Below, piece by piece: positions 6,315-11,875 of a stretch of 11,875 nt of DNA. A program made the translations under genes and the position numbers. Every line of letters starts with the position of its first letter. The stretch's first letter is position 1. The notes beneath the pieces are model-generated. The model made no database searches and had not been told where the DNA came from. It was given only the letters and a program-made list of their open reading frames with translations. Source of the stretch: Rudaea sp. (GTDB lineage: Bacteria; Pseudomonadota; Gammaproteobacteria; Xanthomonadales; Rhodanobacteraceae); NCBI GenBank assembly GCA_025934455.1, contig JAICYA010000023.1, positions 1 through 11,875 of the forward strand, in the 5' to 3' direction.

Positions 6315-7175
6315 ATGCCGCAATACGCAGACACGTATTTCACCAGCTCCGACGGCCTGCGCCTGTTTGCGCGCGACTACCCGGGTCCGGATGCGAATGC
6401 AGCCACGCTGGTCTGCCTGCCTGGCCTGACCCGCAACTCCAAGGATTTCGCCGACATCGCCGCGCACCTTGCGCAACGTTATCGCGTGCTCTGCCCCGAC
6501 ATGCGCGGGCGCGGCCGCTCCGCGCGCGATCCGAAACCTGAAAACTACCGGCCGGACATCTACGTCGGCGACGTGTGGCGCCTGCTCGATGCACTGGGCG
6601 TGGACACGGTCGGCGTCATCGGCACCTCGCTCGGCGCGCTGATGGCGATGTTGATGAATGCCATCGCGCCCGCTCGCGTCACCCGCACCGTGCTCAACGA
6701 TGCCGGGCCCGAACTCGATGTGCGCGGCCTCGCCCGCATCGCCAGCTACACCGGCAAGCCCGCGCCGCCGATGACAACCTGGGCCGAGGCGGCTCGGCGC
6801 ATCGCGGAAAATTACGGGGTTTGCTATCCGGATTTCACGCCGGCGGACTGGGCGGACTACGCGCGCGCCAGCTGCATCCGCGACGTCGATGGCGCGATCC
6901 GGTTCGACTACGATGCGGATATCGCGATCGGCCTGAAGACCGGTTCGGCCACGCCCGACCTGTGGCCGCTGTTCGACAGCCTTGGCACGAAGCCGTCGCT
7001 GGTGTTGCGTGGCGAACGCTCCGACCTGCTCAGCGAAGCGATCGTCGCGAAAATGCAAGCGCGATTGCCCACGCTGCGCGCCGTGACGGTTCCCGGCCGC
7101 GGCCACGCGCCAACCTTGAACGAGCCCGCCGCGCGCGCGGCGATCGACGCGTTCCTGGCCGACGCCGACGCATAG
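6315..7175 (+). CDS. Cytosolic alpha/beta-fold hydrolase
   Basis: A 286-residue single-domain alpha/beta hydrolase with no signal peptide or membrane segment. The oxyanion region is LPGLTRN (35-41), followed by PDMRGRGRS (61-69). The nucleophile elbow GTSLGA gives Ser105. Asp237 (RGERSDLLS) and His264 (PGRGHAP) complete the triad. The family covers esterases, lactonases and C-C hydrolases, including small intracellular hydrolases that finish the breakdown of hydroxyacid oligomers. The exact reaction cannot be read from the sequence. Being divergent from tetR and next to an exported depolymerase-type esterase and uptake genes, it is a good candidate for cytosolic cleavage of the imported ester or oligomer. 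The ATG at 6315 has GAGAGGA four bases upstream. The frame is open further upstream, but that stretch is antisense to tetR and is not protein-like. Confidence 0.9.
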   Translation: MPQYADTYFTSSDGLRLFARDYPGPDANAATLVCLPGLTRNSKDFADIAAHLAQRYRVLCPDMRGRGRSARDPKPENYRPDIYVGDVWRLLDALGVDTVGVIGTSLGALMAMLMNAIAPARVTRTVLNDAGPELDVRGLARIASYTGKPAPPMTTWAEAARRIAENYGVCYPDFTPADWADYARASCIRDVDGAIRFDYDADIAIGLKTGSATPDLWPLFDSLGTKPSLVLRGERSDLLSEAIVAKMQARLPTLRAVTVPGRGHAPTLNEPAARAAIDAFLADADA

Positions 7176-7245
7176 CCCTTTTCAGGCGTGTCGCATCCGG
7201 CTCCGACGGCCACTCGAATCCACCGGAAAAACATGGTGTAAAACG

Positions 7246-7959
7246 TCAAACGGGGATGGCGCAGGCACATTCCAGCGCCAGTTCGGCCATGCGGTCGAGC
7301 CCGTGCTCGCGGTCGGCCGCCGGCAGGTGCGTGTCGTGTTCGAGGTGATCGCTGACGGCAAGGATCGCCAGCGCCTGTGCGCCCTCGCGCAGGGCCAGGC
7401 CGTACAGCCCCGCCGCTTCCATCTCCACGCCGCTGATGCGGTGGCGGCGCAGGAGTTCCACAAGCCCCGGCATCCCGGCGTAGAAACTGTCGGTGCTGAA
7501 CACCGGTGCCACGCGCGCGGCGATGCCGATCCGCGCGGCGGTTTCCACGGCGCCGCGCAACAGCGCGAAGTCGGCGCAGGCTGCAAGGTCCATCCCGCCG
7601 AAGGCCAGGCGATTGAAGTGCGAATCAGTGCTCGCCGACGGCGCCAGCAGCACGTCGCCCAACGCGACGTCGCCGACGCCGCCGCAGGTGCCGACACGGA
7701 TGATGCGGCGGACGCCGTACACGCGTACCAGTTCGGTCGCGTAGATCGCGCAGGACGGAATGCCCATGCCGCTGCCCATCACCGAGACGCGGCGGCCGCG
7801 GTAGCTGCCGGTGTAGCCGAGCATGTTGCGGCGCGCGGTGACCTCGACCGCGGCGTCGAGCAGATTGCGGGCGATGTGACGCGCGCGCAGCGGATCGCCT
7901 GGCAGCAGGACGGTGTCGGCAAATGCGCCGGGTTCGGCATCGATGTGCGGCGTGCTCAT
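7246..7959 (-). CDS. deoD: Purine-nucleoside phosphorylase, DeoD type
   Basis: A 237-residue enzyme that aligns by eye along its whole length with E. coli DeoD. It splits purine (deoxy)nucleosides with phosphate into free base and (deoxy)ribose 1-phosphate, in the cytosol. Conserved features are the N-terminal TPHIDAE, phosphate-site PGDPLRA (Arg25), RNMLGYTG, GSGMGIPS, RVGTCGG, the nucleoside-binding VEMEAAGLYG and the catalytic VSDH, with the downstream Arg in AADREH matching the catalytic Arg of the family. Its ATG overlaps the deoC stop codon by four bases (ATGA), and CAGGTG lies upstream as ribosome binding site, so it is translationally coupled to deoC. It faces the hydrolase gene tail to tail across a 70-base gap in which I see no convincing terminator. 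Confidence 0.96.
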   Translation of the reverse strand: MSTPHIDAEPGAFADTVLLPGDPLRARHIARNLLDAAVEVTARRNMLGYTGSYRGRRVSVMGSGMGIPSCAIYATELVRVYGVRRIIRVGTCGGVGDVALGDVLLAPSASTDSHFNRLAFGGMDLAACADFALLRGAVETAARIGIAARVAPVFSTDSFYAGMPGLVELLRRHRISGVEMEAAGLYGLALREGAQALAILAVSDHLEHDTHLPAADREHGLDRMAELALECACAIPV

Positions 7960-8699
7960 GCCGCACCTGCGAGCGACGCGGCCAGTTCGTCGTACAGCGC
8001 GCTGGCGCCGATGCGAAAATGCGCCGGCGTGATCCAGTCATCGCCGAGGCGCGCGCGCGCCAGTTGCAGATAGACCGCCGCATCGGCAGCGTGGCGGATG
8101 CCGCCGGCGGCCTTGAAGCCGCAATGCCCGCCGTGGGCGGCGATGACGTCGAGCAGGATCGCGGCCGCTTCCGGCGTGGCGTTGACCGCCACCTTGCCGG
8201 TCGAGGTCTTGAGGAAGTCCACGCCCGCCGCGATGCCCAGTTCCGCCGCCGCACGTATCCGCGCGGGCGTGCCTAGTTCGCCGGTTTCCAGGATGAGCTT
8301 GAGTGCGTGCGCCGTTCCGCAGGCCCGCCGCGCCGCATCCACCACGGCACGCGCCGCGGCGACGTCGCCGCGGCACAACGCCGCCCACGGCAGGACCAGG
8401 TCGATTTCGTCGGCGCCGGCGGCGATGGCGCGACGGGTTTCGCGCTCCACCCGCGTCGCGTCGCTGGCGCCGTCCGGGAAATTCACCACGCTGGCGACCT
8501 TCACCGCCGCGCCGGCGAGCGCGCGACGCGCCGTGGTCGCATGCTCGGGATACACGCACACCGCGGCGGGCGGCACGCCGCAGCGTGCCCGCGCGCACAG
8601 CGCCGCGATCTGCTCCGGCGTGTCGTCTTCACCGAGGCGGGTGAGGTCGAGCAAGGGCATCAGGCGTGCGGCGAGAGAGCGCGAGGCGGCGTCGGGCAT
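7956..8699 (-). CDS. deoC: Deoxyribose-phosphate aldolase
   Basis: A 247-residue class I aldolase that cleaves 2-deoxyribose 5-phosphate to glyceraldehyde 3-phosphate and acetaldehyde. Catalytic residues are visible: Asp100 (GADEIDLVLPW), the Schiff-base Lys164 (DFLKTSTGK) and the proton-relay Lys196 (GFKAAGGIR). LKLILETGEL and VVNFPDG are further family signatures. DeoD supplies deoxyribose 1-phosphate; the mutase linking the two steps (DeoB) is not in this window. The ATG at 8699 starts just ahead of the conserved LLDLTRL region and gives a normal length, though its Shine-Dalgarno is poor. Upstream in-frame starts (ATG 8771, TTG 8801) would add 24 or 34 residues with no family similarity. 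First gene of a deoC-deoD operon with its promoter in the 194-base gap shared with the divergent TPR gene. Confidence 0.94.
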   Translation of the reverse strand: MPDAASRSLAARLMPLLDLTRLGEDDTPEQIAALCARARCGVPPAAVCVYPEHATTARRALAGAAVKVASVVNFPDGASDATRVERETRRAIAAGADEIDLVLPWAALCRGDVAAARAVVDAARRACGTAHALKLILETGELGTPARIRAAAELGIAAGVDFLKTSTGKVAVNATPEAAAILLDVIAAHGGHCGFKAAGGIRHAADAAVYLQLARARLGDDWITPAHFRIGASALYDELAASLAGAA

Positions 8700-8776
8700 G
8701 GCGGATTTCGGTCGGCGGGATTCATAGCCTATGGCCTGCGTCGCGCCACGGCTTTGATCTGCGGCAAGCATCCATT

Positions 8777-8792
8777 GTTTGCGGCGGTTTGC
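8777..8792. repeat. Tandem GTTTGC repeat in the deoC/TPR divergent region
   Basis: GTTTGC occurs at 8777-8782 and again at 8787-8792, exactly 10 bases apart (one helical turn). The second copy continues into GTTTGCATT, which resembles the GTTGCATT half-site of CytR-type nucleoside regulators. It lies 78-93 bases upstream of deoC, a sensible place for an operator. The evidence is weak. Confidence 0.25.
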
Positions 8793-8859
8793 ATTCACCA
8801 AGCAGACGTTGAGAAGAGCGAACTTGCGCTAACCGAAGGATTTGCTGAAACTGCGTTCC

Positions 8860-8873
8860 GCCGGTAAACCGGC
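8860..8873 (+). promoter_or_regulatory. Small hairpin in the leader of the TPR gene
   Basis: GCCGG-TAAA-CCGGC is a perfect 5-bp stem with a 4-base loop ending 20 bases before the ATG at 8894. No T-run follows. It may shape the mRNA leader; no function can be assigned. Confidence 0.3.
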
Positions 8874-8893
8874 AACACGGGGTCGAAATAAGC

Positions 8894-10669
8894 ATGAAGC
8901 GCGGCCTGTTCACCGAGCTGAAGCGCCGCAACGTGCTGCGCGCGGCGACGTTCTACGCAGCCAGCGCGTGGTTGCTGGTGCAGATCGTGACCCAGGTCGG
9001 CCCGGTGTTCGACCTGCCGCCGGCCACGCAACGTTGGATCATCGTCGCGGCGCTGATCGGATTTCCGTTCGCAATGGCGTTCTCGTGGTTTTACGAGTGG
9101 ACACCGCAGGGCATCCAGCTCGAGAGCGAGGTGTCTCAGGATGCGTCGATTGCGCGCGAGACCGGCAAGAAGCTCGATCGCTGGATCATTACGGTGCTTT
9201 CGCTCGCGGTCGTGCTGCTGCTTGCCGATCGGTTCGTGCCACACAGGGAACCAGCTGCGGTCGCCGTGCAAACGCCCGGCAAGTCCATCGCCGTGCTGCC
9301 GTTCGAGAACCTCAGCGACGACAAGGGCAATGCGTATTTCAGCGACGGCATTACCGAAGAGATCCTCGATGCACTTGCGAAAATCCCGAACCTTAAGGTC
9401 GCCGCGCGGAGCTCCGCGTTCCAGTTCAGAAGCGGCAAACAGGACCTGCGCAAGGCTGGGCTGACCTTGGGCGTTGCGAACATCCTTGAAGGCGGCGTGC
9501 AGAAGGCCGGCGACCAGGTGCGTATCAACGTGCAGTTGGTCGATGCTCAGTCCGGTTTGCAGCTGTGGTCGCAGAAGTACGACCGCAAGCTCGACAACGT
9601 GTTTGCTGTCGAGGACGACATCTCGAAGTCAATCGCGACCCAGTTGCGCGTGCAGCTGACTGGCGGAGGTGGGCAGCCGCTTGTGTCCGGTGGCACGAAC
9701 AACACTGCGGCGCACGAGTTGTACCTGCGTGGCCTGCCCCTGATTGCCGCACGCGGACCGAAGTTGCGAGATGCGGCCGCCGATTTCCAGCAGGCTGTCG
9801 CGCTCGATCCGGATTACGCACAGGCATGGGCGGCGCTGGCGGAGACGCAGATGTTGCTGCCGCACTATTTCCTGGAATCGCAGGACACGGCATTCCCGGC
9901 CGGCGAAGCAGCCGCACGGCGGGCGCTGGCGCTCGACCCGGACACGGCTGCAGCACATGCGGCACTGGGGATGTTGTACCGGATACAGTGGAAATGGGCG
10001 GAGGCGGACTCAGCCTTCCAGCGTGCGGTAAAGCTTGCGCCCGGGGATGCGGAAGTGGCCGATCAGTATGGTCAGTTCCTGTTGGCGGAAGGACGCTTGC
10101 CAGCTTCGCTGGCGGAGATCGAGCGCGCGCAGAAGCTCGATCCCCTGTCGGGAATCATCGCCGTTACGCGCATCAACGTGCTTACTGCATTGCACAGGTT
10201 TGGCGACGCCGACGCCCAGACGCGGAGCATGATCGAAGGGCATCCCGATTACGCACTGGGCCAGTATCTCGCTGCCGACGTGGCTGTTCTGCGCCGAGAC
10301 TTCCCGGACGCGAAAATCCGATTCGAGGCCGGCGCAAAACTGACGGGCGAGAGTCCGAACATCTACCTGCAACTGGTGGACGCCGTCGCCGATCCGGCAA
10401 AACGCGCCGACGCCGTGCGCGCCGTGCTTGCTGCGACCGACGATCCGCACCAGCGCTTGACCGAGCCTGCGCGGATCAAATGGCTGATGCTGCTTGATGC
10501 GCACGACGATGCGCTTGCTGCCTTGCAGCGCATCGAACACGACATCATGTTCGGTCAGGACAATGTCTGGCAGCCCGCGTTTGATCCCGTTCGTGGCGAT
10601 CCACGGTTCAAGGCCGCGCTCACTCGGATGGGATTGGCTCTCACCGCAGACACGGGAGCAGCGCCATGA
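8894..10669 (+). CDS. Membrane-anchored TolB-like/FlgO-like domain and TPR protein
   Basis: A 591-residue protein. It starts with a basic segment (MKRGLFTELKRRNVLRAAT) and has three hydrophobic stretches at about 17-39, 47-67 and 96-112, so it should sit in the inner membrane. Residues 130 to about 250 form a TolB/FlgO-like N-terminal domain: KSIAVLPFENLSDDKGNAYF, then GITEEILDALAKIPNLKVAA and GVANILEGGVQK. This is the module often fused to adenylate cyclase or CadC-type domains. From about 265 to 500 there are tetratricopeptide-like repeats, e.g. AAADFQQAVALDPDYAQAWA and EADSAFQRAVKLAPGDAEVA. No catalytic or DNA-binding domain is visible. The family is known only by architecture; a scaffold or stress-sensing role is a guess. 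The Shine-Dalgarno is weak. It is divergent from deoC and convergent with the LysR gene. Confidence 0.88.
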   Translation: MKRGLFTELKRRNVLRAATFYAASAWLLVQIVTQVGPVFDLPPATQRWIIVAALIGFPFAMAFSWFYEWTPQGIQLESEVSQDASIARETGKKLDRWIITVLSLAVVLLLADRFVPHREPAAVAVQTPGKSIAVLPFENLSDDKGNAYFSDGITEEILDALAKIPNLKVAARSSAFQFRSGKQDLRKAGLTLGVANILEGGVQKAGDQVRINVQLVDAQSGLQLWSQKYDRKLDNVFAVEDDISKSIATQLRVQLTGGGGQPLVSGGTNNTAAHELYLRGLPLIAARGPKLRDAAADFQQAVALDPDYAQAWAALAETQMLLPHYFLESQDTAFPAGEAAARRALALDPDTAAAHAALGMLYRIQWKWAEADSAFQRAVKLAPGDAEVADQYGQFLLAEGRLPASLAEIERAQKLDPLSGIIAVTRINVLTALHRFGDADAQTRSMIEGHPDYALGQYLAADVAVLRRDFPDAKIRFEAGAKLTGESPNIYLQLVDAVADPAKRADAVRAVLAATDDPHQRLTEPARIKWLMLLDAHDDALAALQRIEHDIMFGQDNVWQPAFDPVRGDPRFKAALTRMGLALTADTGAAP

Positions 10670-10690
10670 GCGAACCTCGGCGATCCGGTA

Positions 10691-10775
10691 GGAAACGACT
10701 TGCGCGCATCCGTTTCCGTTCCATCAACGTGGTGTTGGAACCTTGACGGAACACGTTCCTATCTTTCGTTTTTTT
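10691..10775. terminator. Nested inverted repeats between the convergent TPR and LysR genes
   Basis: Several stems lie in and just beyond the 89-base gap. GGAAACG (10691-10697) pairs with CGTTTCC (10711-10717). GTTCCA (10718-10723) pairs with TGGAAC (10736-10741). GGAAC (10748-10752) pairs with GTTCC (10755-10759). The last is followed on the plus strand by TATCTTTCG and then seven T's at 10769-10775, which lie inside the LysR coding end. Four GGAAC/GTTCC copies allow alternative pairings. It probably ends TPR transcription; the stem-to-T spacing is longer than in a classic terminator. Confidence 0.4.
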
Positions 10776-11724
10776 GCATCTTCGCTGGCAAACGCCGGGC
10801 TCTCAACGGCGCTCCATCTGGTTTGGTTCTGTTCCATGGCGGCTGCTTGAATGCTGCCGCGAGAAAGTCGACGAGCCGTCGCACTTTGATCGAGAGATGC
10901 TTGCGCGACAGATACAGCGCGTGGATGCCGATTTCGGCAGCACGAAACTGCGGCATGAGTTCCACCAAGGCTCCACTGTGCAGGTCCCTGCCCACAAGAA
11001 AGTCCGGCTGCAAAATCACACCCTGATGATCCAAAGCCGCCGCGCGACAGGTGTCGCCGTTGTTGGTGTGAATGCAGGCGCTGACGCGGACGGACCGCGC
11101 ACCGTCAGGCCCGACGAATTCCCACTGGTCACCTCCCGACCAGTAGCTGTAGGAAATTATCTGGTGCTGTGCCAGATCACTGGGCTGCCGCGGCGTGCCG
11201 CGACGCTTGAGGTATGTTGGCGAAGCGCAAAGCATCATCCGGGTATCAGCCAGTTTGCGGCCGATCAGGGCCGAGTTGGCCATGTTCGTTATGCGCACGG
11301 CAACGTCGTATCCCTCTTCGGCGAGGTCCACGACGCGGTCGGAAAGGCTGATATCGAGGGCAACTTTCGGATTGGCGGCGATGAAACGTCCCCACAGCGG
11401 GGCAAGATGGAGAATGCCGAATGTAAGCGGCGCGTTGATCCGCAACGTGCCGCTCGGCTCGCCGCGGCGAGCACTGATCTCCGATTCCGCTTCGTCGAGC
11501 GCGCCCAATAACTCCTTCGCATGCGCGTAGAAGACGCGGCCGTCATCGGTTAGGGAAAGGCGCCGCGTGGTCCGATGCAAAAGGCGCGCACCGAGGCGCA
11601 GTTCGAGATCGGCGACATGGCGCGAAACTGCTGCGTTGGACAAACCCGTGGATTCAGCCGCTCGAACGAAGCTCCCGGCCTCCACAACTGCCACGAAACT
11701 GGTCATTTCCTGAAACTTGTCCAT
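10759..11724 (-). CDS. LysR-family transcriptional regulator
   Basis: A 321-residue LysR protein. The N-terminal winged helix-turn-helix is clear: FVAVVEAGSFVRAAESTGLS then NAAVSRHVADLELRLGARLL (10-49), with HRTTRRLSLTDDGRVFYAHA after it. The substrate-binding domain begins near GTLRINAPLTFG and includes DISLSDRVVDLAEEGYDVAV, typical of the CrgA/DsdC-like subgroup. The last 25 or so residues form a basic tail (LRARRLPAKMQKNER). It is divergent from a Rossmann-fold oxidoreductase beginning at 11848, the classic LysR arrangement, so it most likely controls that gene in response to an unknown small molecule. The ATG at 11724 has GAG eight bases upstream, inside a palindrome, consistent with autoregulation. 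Composition looks less GC-rich than the deo and receptor genes: the lines at 10861 and 11221 count 57% and 62% GC. Confidence 0.93.
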   Translation of the reverse strand: MDKFQEMTSFVAVVEAGSFVRAAESTGLSNAAVSRHVADLELRLGARLLHRTTRRLSLTDDGRVFYAHAKELLGALDEAESEISARRGEPSGTLRINAPLTFGILHLAPLWGRFIAANPKVALDISLSDRVVDLAEEGYDVAVRITNMANSALIGRKLADTRMMLCASPTYLKRRGTPRQPSDLAQHQIISYSYWSGGDQWEFVGPDGARSVRVSACIHTNNGDTCRAAALDHQGVILQPDFLVGRDLHSGALVELMPQFRAAEIGIHALYLSRKHLSIKVRRLVDFLAAAFKQPPWNRTKPDGAPLRARRLPAKMQKNER

Positions 11725-11777
11725 GAGATTATCTCGTTATTTGAGACAATTAGTCTACTAGATTGATATTTATCAAT
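11725..11777. promoter_or_regulatory. Cluster of inverted repeats, candidate LysR binding region
   Basis: This AT-rich divergent region holds a chain of dyads: GAGAT-T-ATCTC (11725-11735), TCTC-N7-GAGA (11732-11746), AGAC-N5-GTCT (11744-11756), TAGT-CT-ACTA (11751-11760) and ATTGAT-ATTT-ATCAAT (11762-11777, perfect 6-4-6). LysR proteins usually bind dyads of the T-N11-A type in the divergent gap, one covering their own promoter. The last repeat is the strongest candidate; the first overlaps the LysR ribosome binding site. Which are true sites cannot be told by reading. Confidence 0.45.
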
Positions 11778-11807
11778 ACATATAGATCCAATAAATTGTG
11801 CTCCGAA

Positions 11808-11820
11808 CCCGCTCGGCGGG
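11808..11820 (+). promoter_or_regulatory. Small hairpin in the oxidoreductase leader
   Basis: CCCGC-TCG-GCGGG is a perfect 5-bp stem with a 3-base loop, 27 bases ahead of the ATG at 11848. It stands out in an otherwise AT-rich leader. No T-run follows and no function can be assigned. Confidence 0.3.
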
Positions 11821-11847
11821 ACAAAACCAACAAACCGGGAGACATTC

Positions 11848-11875
11848 ATGAATATCACCATCTTGGGCGCAGGCA
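11848..11875 (+). CDS. Start of a Rossmann-fold NAD(P)-binding protein (N-terminus only)
   Basis: Only nine codons are present: MNITILGAG. A beta-strand running into GAG is the start of a dinucleotide-binding GxGxx(G/A) motif, as in NADPH-dependent F420-reductase-like and other NAD(P)-binding oxidoreductases. GGGAG lies six bases upstream of the ATG, a good ribosome binding site. It is divergent from the LysR gene, its probable regulator. The enzyme class cannot be fixed from this fragment. Confidence 0.6.

Noticed and set aside
7176..7245. Terminator between the convergent hydrolase and deoD genes
   Set aside because: Only 4-bp stems such as GTCG/CGAC and CACC/GGTG are visible, with no T-run suited to either strand.
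8700..8801. Longer DeoC starts at 8771 or 8801
   Set aside because: The extra residues show no DeoC similarity, and the protein from 8699 already has normal length.
1..11875. Defence system, CRISPR array, prophage or transposon
   Set aside because: No nuclease, repeat-spacer pattern, transposase, integrase or terminal inverted repeats were seen; all ten genes belong to metabolic, transport or regulatory families.

Overview
The window is GC-rich DNA with proteobacterial gene families: a NodT-type efflux lipoprotein, TonB-dependent receptor, DeoC/DeoD, LysR and TetR regulators, and a TolB-like/TPR membrane protein of a type I associate with Xanthomonadales. The most likely source is a gammaproteobacterium of the Rhodanobacteraceae/Xanthomonadaceae kind. 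That placement is inference from gene content and base composition, not from a marker gene. Ten genes are supported, two of them cut by the window edges. I saw no RNA genes, insertion sequences, CRISPR arrays or phage genes, and no gene-free stretch longer than about 200 bases.

Layout. Positions 1-638 (minus) hold the start of an outer-membrane efflux lipoprotein. Positions 738-5337 (minus) hold three tightly spaced genes, read as TonB-dependent receptor, then MFS transporter, then secreted poly(3-hydroxybutyrate)-depolymerase-type esterase. Upstream of these lies a TetR regulator (5486-6223, minus), divergent from a cytosolic alpha/beta hydrolase (6315-7175, plus). Positions 7246-8699 (minus) hold a deoC-deoD pair for deoxyribonucleoside catabolism. 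Divergent from it is a membrane-anchored TolB-like/TPR protein (8894-10669, plus). The right end holds a LysR regulator (10759-11724, minus), convergent with the TPR gene and divergent from the first 28 bases of a Rossmann-fold oxidoreductase.

How the genes may work together. The block from 738 to 7175 looks like a self-contained uptake and hydrolysis locus: an exported esterase, an outer-membrane TonB channel, an inner-membrane MFS carrier, a cytosolic alpha/beta hydrolase and a dedicated TetR regulator. If the esterase annotation holds, the simplest model is use of polyhydroxyalkanoate or related ester oligomers. The polymer would be cut outside, oligomers imported, and hydrolysis finished in the cytosol, with TetR sensing a product. 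Inverted repeats sharing a short core lie before the receptor and before the hydrolase, and a weaker match lies before the efflux gene. This is the part of the window most worth following up.

DeoD and DeoC are ordinary housekeeping enzymes whose reading frames overlap by four bases. The TPR protein and the LysR/oxidoreductase pair have no evident link to the catabolic locus.
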